Assembly (NCBI GenBank): GCA_030704615.1
Contig: CM060731.1
Coordinates: 78,288,756-78,352,755 of the forward strand
Direction: 5' to 3'
Source of the DNA: Takakia lepidozioides
Lineage: Eukaryota; Streptophyta; Takakiopsida; Takakiales; Takakiaceae
DNA: 64,000 nt
In this document: positions 57,260-64,000 of the stretch, piece by piece
Position numbering within the stretch: the first letter of the stretch is position 1
Layout: every line of letters starts with the position of its first letter
Position numbers and translations under genes: made by a program
The notes under the pieces: generated by a model
Database searches by the model: none
The model's input: only the letters and a program-made list of their open reading frames with translations
Told to the model about the DNA's origin: nothing

Positions 57260-58017
57260 AGGTAGAGCAGGCATCACGTTCTGATTTTAGTCAGCAAGAA
57301 AACCCACCGCTCATCTCAACTACCTTATCTATTCATGATAGCATAGTACCGGATTACTTCTCCGGTCCACCCAACCGCCACACCATGCTATGTATTTTCT
57401 CATCTCCTTTATGCACATATCACATATCTTGTTCAGATCTTAGGCCCTCTCTTCAAATCATCTGTCGTTCTCCTCAATTCAGGCCTGCTCCATATGCCCG
57501 CGCTACAACCATTCTTTTATTGTCGTACACTGCCGCACCTTCTTCAGAAATCATATGTGTCATTGGTGAATTCCACTGAAATTTGGATATAAGGTGGCCA
57601 TTTTGGTCCACATCATAGGTATGGATTTGAAGTGGCAAAATCATTTGTCATTTGACTCATATGAACTAATATATGTCAAAAAAATAGACGTTTTTTCAAA
57701 AGTCCATAGCTCATCTTGTTTTTTGGATTTTGGGTGTCATTTTTTTCTAGAGGTATAAAAACATATAATCTTCAATGGCTAGGTGGCATATTTGATTTTT
57801 TTTTGTAAACTCTAATTTTTAGTTTTTCAGAATTTCTCTAAATAAAAGACTAAAATATTTAATAAATTATATCTTTAATATTTGGGATAGGACTCTTTAC
57901 TAAATATGTTCAATATACCATTATCTATCACTAAAAATATATTTTGGATGGTATCTTCAACTTTTGTTTCTTTGGTCATGGACTTTCATGGAGCAGGATC
58001 TGCCGTTTTTGGTCCAC
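57260..58017. other. AT-rich region without gene
   Basis: 57600-58000 is very AT-rich, with TTTTTT and ATATAT runs. No gene or TE end recognised. Confidence 0.4.
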
Positions 58018-58661
58018 TCAACCGACTTGTGAATCAAAACGAATCATTACATGATAGGGATTAGCAGGGAGACCAGAATCTTTGTTGATGATTGTACCTG
58101 TGGGTAGTTGCGTGAGATGAAGGAGATGGCCTTCGATACCACCTGGCCGAGTGGATGGGTAGAGTCTCCGAGGGACTCTTGGGAATGTTTTCTTGCAATA
58201 TATGAGTTCCTCGCACTCTGATTTGGGGATGCCCAGAAGAAGCAGCTGCTCCATGGTACGCGCCTCGGTGACCCATGGGACATTGTTCTCGTAAGCGTAC
58301 GTTTCCATATTCTGGTACCCGTACCAGAGGTGTAGGGTCTTTTTGTGGTTGTTGACTTCCATATGCTGCTGCTCATGGGTTTCATTGTGTTGATTCCTGG
58401 ACTTTTTTGAGTCCGAGGGAGTTGGGCTGTCTGCGCTGCTGGCCTCCCTTGCTGACCGTTTGGGACGCTGGCCTGGGGAGGTGGAGATCGCCGTAGGCCT
58501 GCTGTTGGGAGGAGCTGCCAGTATTTCGACCGAAGCGTCGGCCATTTGCTGATCAAGGATTTGTTGTTGACTTGTTGAATTGGTGCTGGGTGGTGTGAGA
58601 GGAGTCGGAGAATTGCTGGGAGTTGCTGTGTCCGTGATGTACCACCTCCTCCCGTTCACTG
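58018..58661 (-). CDS. Unrecognised protein-coding-like frame
   Basis: An open frame of about 210 residues ending at TGA 58018. It has a Ser/Thr/Pro/Gln-rich N-terminal half (TPSNSPTPLTPPSTNS, DSPTPSDSKKSR) and a more structured C-terminal half (LHLWYGYQNMETYAYENNVP, TMEQLLLLGIPKSECEELIY). A CTGCAG just before VNGRRWYITD could be an acceptor, so an upstream exon is possible; the first ATG is at about 58543-58545. No domain recognised. It lies among transposon remnants and may belong to one of them. Confidence 0.35.
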
Positions 58662-58715
58662 CAGCTAGATAGAGAGCCCCGCACGCACCAAAGTCACACA
58701 CAAAGTTGGAAGTTC

Positions 58716-58787
58716 AAAGTTGGAATTGTACCAAATGTCAACCTGAACACTGCCCTGGCAGCTCTAGAAAAGGGGAAAGAAGTGCAT
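58716..58787 (+). pseudogene. PPR fragment cut by a CACTA end
   Basis: Encodes KVGIVPNVNLNTALAALEKG and KEVH, nearly the same as the PPR segment at about 33210-33300. It breaks exactly at the first base of a CACTA terminus (58788). Confidence 0.75.
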
Positions 58788-59091
58788 CACTACAGGAAAA
58801 GGGGGGGATTTTCGACGCCGCGGCTTCGTTAAATAGGCCTTTTCGGACGGGAAAAAAAACCAAATTTGTGACGTCCGGGCGTCGCAAGCCCGTTGCAAGA
58901 GCGTCGCCAAAAAATGTCGCAAATTTGCGACCAATGGAGGTCGCAAGTATGCGAAACCGCGATTTCCGGACGTCGCAAAAACAAAAAAAAACAAAAAAAA
59001 AACAAAACCTACTCTGCAATGCAGAATTAGCACCGTCCGGGGGTCACAAAATGCGACGCCCGGATGTCACAATTTAAGGGGGTACATTTGA
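58788..59091 (+). mobile_element. Terminal fragment of a CACTA element
   Basis: Starts CACTACAGGAAAAGGGGG and is similar to the first 310 bp of the CACTA element at 61483, with GACGTCCGGGCGTCGCAA-type subterminal palindromes. It ends inside the homologous stretch AAGGGGGTACATTTGA. The opposite terminus is not found next to it, so this is a truncated end. The flanking trinucleotide on the left is CAT. Confidence 0.75.
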
Positions 59092-59186
59092 CTTTGTGTG
59101 CACTCAAGCCACTACAGCCTGGTATGCCGGAATTTCTTGCTTTCGCGCCAACCACAACCTCGGTACTGCTTCCGCAGAAAGCTGGC

Positions 59187-60259
59187 CTATCCAATAAAAC
59201 TCCTGACTTCTGTCTTATCACTTGGCTTAGGCCACTTAGCCACTATTTGGACTTTCTTGGGATCAATTGAAATTCTATCTTTGGAGATGCAAAATCCCAA
59301 GTAATCCACGTTGTCAACAAAGAACTCACACTTGTTTCTTTTAGCAAACAGATGGTTCTCTCTCAGTATGTCTAAGACCACACGTAAATGCAGTTCGTGC
59401 TCTTCTTCGGTCTTCGAGTATATCAGTATGTCATCTATGTAGACCAAGATCATATTTCTTAAATACTTTTGAAACACGGAATTCATTAGATGCGTGAATG
59501 TTGCTGGAGCATTCGTGAGCCCAAATGGCATCATCAAGAATTCGTAATGACCAAAACGGAATCGAAATCCGGTCTTCGGGTATGTCAGAATCCTTGATTT
59601 GTATCTGGTGATATCCAGATCAGAGATCAAGCTTTGAAAAAACTTGATTCCCATACAGATGGTCAAACAGGTCGTCTACACGAGGCAGATGAAACTTATT
59701 CTTGATGGTGAACTTGTTCAACCACCTATAATCAACACACAACCTCAGACTCCCATCCTTCTTTTTCTTGAACATCACTGGAGCGCCCCAGGGTGATTTA
59801 TTTGGGCGAATGTACCATGTCTCAAGCAAATCATTCAATTGTCTTTCTAATTCCTCATTCTCTACGATTGAATGTCTGTATGGCGCCTTTGCAATCGGTA
59901 CATCATCCGTTCACTAATTCAATAGCATGATCAACCTCTCGCTCGGGGGGCATTCCAGGAAGTTCATCAGGAAACACATCAACATATTCATGCAGCAGTA
60001 CGTCAAGTCTAGGATGTGAATTTTTCACACACTCTATTCTTGATGGTTCATGCACGCTAACGGCAAAAAGTTGCGCGTCCCCTTTACGAATGTACCTCTT
60101 TATCTGCAAGGCTGACAAGACTGGGACATTAGGAAGGGCCCTGGTACCTTTAAGATTGAATGCCTCCCACTGACCGTTCCGAGCTTGCAGGCTACCACCG
60201 CATCCACTGGATCCAACCAATGCATACCGAGGATGCAATCGTACCGAGCTCCATCCCAA
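59187..60259 (-). pseudogene. Second Ty3/gypsy element: linker and reverse transcriptase
   Basis: Read leftward: VDVFPDELPGMPPEREVDH (about 59930-59990), then [38 protein letters not shown] and FSKLDL, a frameshift near 59625, then GHYEFLMMPFGLTNAPATF and the catalytic VYIDDILIYSKT (about 59420-59455), to VAKWPKPSDKTEVRSFIG. RNase H and integrase are missing; the sequence leaves the element by about 59100. There are stops and frameshifts between blocks. Confidence 0.88.
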
Positions 60260-61191
60260 ACCTCAAAATCTGATGTCGTGTGTACACCTTGCAAGATCAT
60301 TGGCACGTCTAATAGATGTCTGTGCGTAAACTCCACACCGCCGTTGGGTAGCAGAATATAGGAAGGCTGTACATCATAAAATTCTGGCAATTTCACCAAT
60401 CTTCTGATTTCCCTAGTGATGTCCTTGCTTCGTTTCATCTTGGCCTCATGGGAAGTGCTACTGGTCTTCGTCACACACCAGGGGTGTCCGTCATGCTTTC
60501 GATCCATGCAGTCTGTTAACATCCCTGAGGCTTTGTTTGACGAAGTAACAGGTGAAAACTCGAAGATGACATTGCCATCGACTTCGGGAGGCAGATACGT
60601 TACCTTCCTGACTGGAAATTTGGCATAGTCGAGAGCAGCCAGCTCGGAGCGAGAACCGTCAAGGTGATGTTGTCGTAGGAGCTGCACAATGGACCGGGTG
60701 GAGTTATGCTCGAGGGTAATGCGTGGCACCTGCAGAGACGTCCATGTCGGATTTGAAAACCGTGTGGAGGACATGGGGACCTCAATGCACTCATCTTCCT
60801 CGTCGGAAATGTCGAATACCTCCACACGAGAAGCTATGGAGGGTCTTGACGGTCTAGGTCGGGAATGATTATCGTTGCATACCTCTCTGTTGGCAGTGGC
60901 CGCCTGTCGGTTTCCCTCATATTCATCCTCATTCCGTGGCTCACTCACAGCCAACTCCCGAGATTGTTTTTCAGTTTGAGTTTGTGGAGGGGCCAATTTT
61001 TGCATCTCAAATCGAATTAAAATGCCTAGAGCCTCCATCTGTTGCTGGGAAAATAATTGACTCCCACGCTCACGATCTGAAGTTCGGTGTAGGCTGGCTG
61101 CATCGGAGCGCTCACGCTCTCCTGCCATTTCACTATCTTGTTCGTCGTCACAAGGGTGTGTGCTCACAGAGCCGAACGAGATCTGGCTCAT
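60100..61191 (-). pseudogene. Second Ty3/gypsy element: first ORF with captured segment and protease-like end
   Basis: Open frame of 363 codons from ATG 61189-61191, about 65 bp after the PBS. Residues 1-110 are charged and Gln/Glu-rich (no Gag core, no CCHC). A middle part holds SRVEVFDISDEEDE, YLPPEVDGNVIFEFSP and MDRKHDGHPWCVTKTS, which matches the N-terminal region of the SWIM transposase at 36.8 kb. The last third looks like a retropepsin C-terminal half (TSDFEVWDGARYDCILGMHW) without a visible DTGA site. It runs out of frame before the RT linker. This is either captured DNA replacing Gag or a Gag-less hybrid. Confidence 0.7.
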
Positions 61192-61255
61192 TCACCCGAT
61201 TTCCTTACTTCTGGAAATTTTGAAATTCCACGATCTGCTCTCCCCGATCGCTGAA

Positions 61256-61271
61256 CCGCACTCTGATACCA
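61256..61271 (-). other. Primer-binding site of the second gypsy element
   Basis: Minus-strand TGGTATCAGAGTGCGG, complementary to initiator Met-tRNA, lies between the LTR edge (61274) and the first ORF (61191). It fixes the element's orientation as leftward. Confidence 0.82.
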
Positions 61272-61273
61272 CT

Positions 61274-62788
61274 TATCACTGCTCTGTCTTTATTTCGACC
61301 GTAGCACTTCTATATGTTCTATCCAGTTCTCAACAATAGCACCAGTTCTATCCAACCAATTTCAGTTACATAAAGTCACATACAATTGATCTCATTTCAA
61401 AAGCTCAAAGGAAGGAGCTGTCCACTTGATTATATTCGATAGGGAAAATCAATGCCAGTGTAAGACACTCCTCTGCTCACTACACTATAGGAAAAGGGAG
61501 GGGGTTTCGACGCCGCGGCGTCGTAAAATAGCCCTTTTCGGGCGGGGAAAAAAACCAAATTTACGACGCCCAGGCGTCGCAAGCATGTCGCAAGGGCGTC
61601 GCAAATTTGCGACCAATGGGGGTCGCAAATATGCGAAACCGCGATTTGCGATGCCGACGAGATTTACGACGCCCGGGCGTCGATAAAAATAATTTTTTTA
61701 AAAATAAAATAAAATAAAAACCTACTCTGCAATGCAGAATTAGCACCGTCCGGGGGTCGCAAAATGCGATGCCCAGACGTCACAATTTAAGGGGGTACAT
61801 TTGAATTTAAGCGGAAAAATTTGAATTTGAAATTTGAATTTCAAAAACTTGTTGACCATTGACTCCGGTTCTGTCTAATGGCGATATGTTCATTGTTCTA
61901 CATATATCATGCAACGCATACTTGAACCTAAGACCTCCACGTTACAACATTTCTAAGACACTACAAACTAACCAACATACCTACGCTACATCTTTGTATC
62001 ACAAAAGCAATCTAAATATATATAAATATATATATACATATAAAGATTTCCTTCAATTTCTTCAAGTTCCTTCTAAGGAGGTCTCTCTTGTGACACCGGG
62101 GAGTTGCAACCTCCACAGCCTTAGTGCCCAGCCCCAACATCGTCGCCGTTGTTGTACCCCCCCACCGCCAGGTGCCCCAAGCGACGTCCTTGTGTGGACC
62201 TAAGCTGACCACAACACCATTGCGACCCCCTGTGGCGACGCCGTTGCGACCCCCTGACGTTTGCAACGTTGGGCGTCCCAGCGCGGGGCGCCCCTAGCGA
62301 CACTTTTGTGAAGTTGAGGGCCGCAAAGCCAAAAAAAAAAAAAGAAAAAAAAAAAAAACTCTCACTGTGGTGATGCTGTTGCGACACCCTGGCGTCGCAA
62401 AGGCACTGGGGCGGCCTCTTAGTGACGCTTTTGCGACGTCTCGGCGTCGCAACGTCCAAAAAAATAAAAAAAATAAAAATAAAAATTCTTGGATTTCCGA
62501 CGCCAGGGCGTCGCAAGAAAAAAAATCCATCGCAGCGAGGGCCCTCTTTCCCCCTTCATGCCACCTTACGACGGCTGGGCGTCATAATGGTGTCGCAGCG
62601 GGGGATTGCAACGCCGAGGCGTCGCAAAAAACGTCGCGGGCTCGGCGCCTCGCGGGGCGTGGGGGCGCGGCTGGCGTCCCAAACCCCCCCCCCCCCCCCC
62701 AATTTGTTGTAGTGTTATCATAGGGATCCGGGTTAGTTCAAGCCCAGTATAAACCTAACTAGAACTCTAATCACAGCTTGTACACTCT
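61274..62788 (-). repeat. 5' LTR of the second gypsy element, split by CACTA
   Basis: Two parts, 61274-61482 and 62715-62788, together match the uninterrupted LTR at 56975-57259. The interruption is the CACTA element 61483-62714. The outer edge (62788) directly adjoins the GTGAGC-rich terminus of copy C. Confidence 0.78.
61483..62714. mobile_element. CACTA (En/Spm-type) non-autonomous element
   Basis: Left end CACTATAGGAAAAGGGAGG, right end ...TTGTTGTAGTG, flanked by 3-bp CTA (61480-61482) and TTA (62715-62717), a duplication with one change; the empty site is preserved at 57195-57200. Subterminal regions hold many GACGCC.GGGCGTCG palindromes (e.g. 61563-61580, 61669-61683, 62496-62512). There is no transposase. 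A T/A-rich centre (61860-62050) may have been gained. Length 1232 bp. Confidence 0.88.
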
Positions 62789-64000
62789 GGACATGACTTC
62801 TGCGTGAGCGTAAGCGTGAGAGCGTACGCTCACGCGATGGTGACGTGGCGTGAGCGTGAGGCTGACATGTCGTTATCCTGCTGACGTGGCAGTCGTCTGA
62901 ATGACGTGGCATTTGGACAACTTGTCAGATGTCATGTCATCAAAAACATATAGCACCTATAGCCGAGGGGTCTATAGCCGTGGCATTCATTCATCCAAAA
63001 CACCAAAAATTAAAATGCAGGAACGAGTTGTGAAAGCATTTGCATCCATTCCATTTATTTTCGAACGACTACACACAAGAAATAAATGGCACACATTGCA
63101 CAATATAATTGGAGGCTGCACTGGCACCAAATATACGAAGGGACATCAAGTTCAAGTTTCAATTCTTATGAAATCCAGTAATGGAAATTGCAGATGACCA
63201 AAGTGAAGAGGATGATATGTGCTCCTATCCCGCTGCATAAGTGTATTTACCTCGTTGAAACTCATGGTGGCCTGGTGAATGAAGATGTCACGTCTGGGAT
63301 CACAAACCATTTTGTTCAAGAAGATAAAATACAGATTCTTGCAGGGTATAAATTTTCCTGTCTTTCCCAAACTTGTTGTAAGCATGCCAACAAAATCAGG
63401 ACAGGTGCAGTTGGGGAAATTTGAAACTGTGATGTCGTACAATCGGTCATGCATAGCGGATGTGGAGGTCATCATAGTGTAGATTCGTCCATACCCGAGA
63501 TGTGAAACTTCCGTAGCGCCTGTAACACGACCTTGAAGCATTCGAGCGGATTCCACCTGTGTTCGGCAGTCGGAAGGAAACGACGAACCAACTTCACATT
63601 TTGTTTTGTTGGCCATGCATCAGCGTTGAGTGGTGGCACTCGAGAACTTGCTGAAGTAGAAGCACCTGCATGTATAGAGGGGGCTTGCTGAAGGGAGAAG
63701 CCTGCCTCCTCCAACATGGCAATCTCCTGAGTTGTGAGATGTGTCCCCACCTTCACAGGCCAAATGCTTGGTGGAGGAGGCTTCATGACCACCGATGGTC
63801 GCACAGTCCCACGCACGCACCTACCACAGTCGTCAAGGCATAACCAGAATCAGTGCTTCTTTGCCTTTGCTTGCCCATAAGGCTGGAACAAACCAGTGAA
63901 GGTCGGAGCTGGAGGATTGAGAGTATTGTATACGGTCATATTTTTCCTCTCAGACACCTCATTCTATTGTGGTGTCCCTGCTACAGTAAACTGCCTCTGT
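62789..64000. mobile_element. SWIM-transposase element, copy C (runs off the window)
   Basis: Left terminus at about 62790-62880 with repeated GCGTGAGC words and a palindrome GAGCGTACGCTC, a CATTCATTCATCC word at 62980, then the 3' end of a leftward transposase. It supplies the left end that copy B lacks. The right part lies beyond the window. Confidence 0.65.
63152..63990 (-). pseudogene. C-terminal part of a SWIM-type transposase (copy C)
   Basis: Encodes GTVRPSVVMKPPPPSIWPVK, VGTHLTTQEIAMLEEAGFSL, SARMLQGRVTGATEV, GRIYTMMTSTSA, YDITVSNFPNCTCPDFVGML and KFIPCKNLYFIF. The SWIM finger has CTC but Asn in place of the final His; copy B keeps His but has lost a Cys. A frameshift lies near 63550 and a stop near 63855. 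It matches 34063-34720 closely. The upstream domains lie outside the window. Confidence 0.75.

Overview
This window looks like nuclear DNA of a land plant. The evidence is intron-split eukaryotic genes, an RPA large subunit with the CCHC zinc-knuckle tail known from plant RPA1 paralogues, a B3 transcription factor, a ribosomal protein gene with telo-box motifs, PPR sequences, a chromodomain Ty3/gypsy element, Ty1/copia and CACTA elements. Dispersed PPR-derived repeats and a piggyBac-type element lean towards a non-seed plant (moss, lycophyte, fern or similar). That lean is inference; no species can be named.

Five genes look intact or nearly so: a B3-domain factor (2035-3245, minus), RPA1 (7524-11398 plus a broken tail to 11735, plus), a short glycine-rich plant protein (47377-48263, minus), an RMA-like RING E3 ligase (49514-50116, minus) and ribosomal protein eL43/RPL37A (54700-56204, minus, five exons). 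Most of the rest is transposons and their debris.

From 13.1 to 25.7 kb a Ty1/copia element (183-bp 5' LTR) is interrupted in gag by a Ty3/gypsy chromovirus (13549-23885). That element carries in its pol a 3.44-kb Mutator-like insertion (15935-19377) with about 75-bp inverted ends, a 10-bp target duplication and PPR-derived DNA, part of it amplified into a 137-bp tandem array. From 26.5 to 34.06 kb the minus strand holds a decayed cluster that alternates two motifs typical of organellar single-stranded DNA-binding (OSB) proteins with PPR repeats, which suggests an OSB-PPR fusion gene family. One copy is split by a 2.42-kb MULE-like element (26814-29233) whose target duplication and empty site can both be seen here.

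From 34.06 to 41.37 kb lies a larger relative of that element. It encodes a transposase with a WRKY-GCM1-like zinc finger, a MULE-like core and a SWIM finger (minus), and divergently a broken protein with beta-class amino-methyltransferase motifs (plus). A piggyBac-type element flanked by TTAA follows (41496-42632), then LINE debris. A second Ty3/gypsy element (minus, about 56975-62788) has no recognisable Gag; its first ORF carries a segment shared with the transposase N-terminus. Its 5' LTR is split by a 1.23-kb CACTA element (61483-62714). The window ends inside another copy of the SWIM-transposase element.
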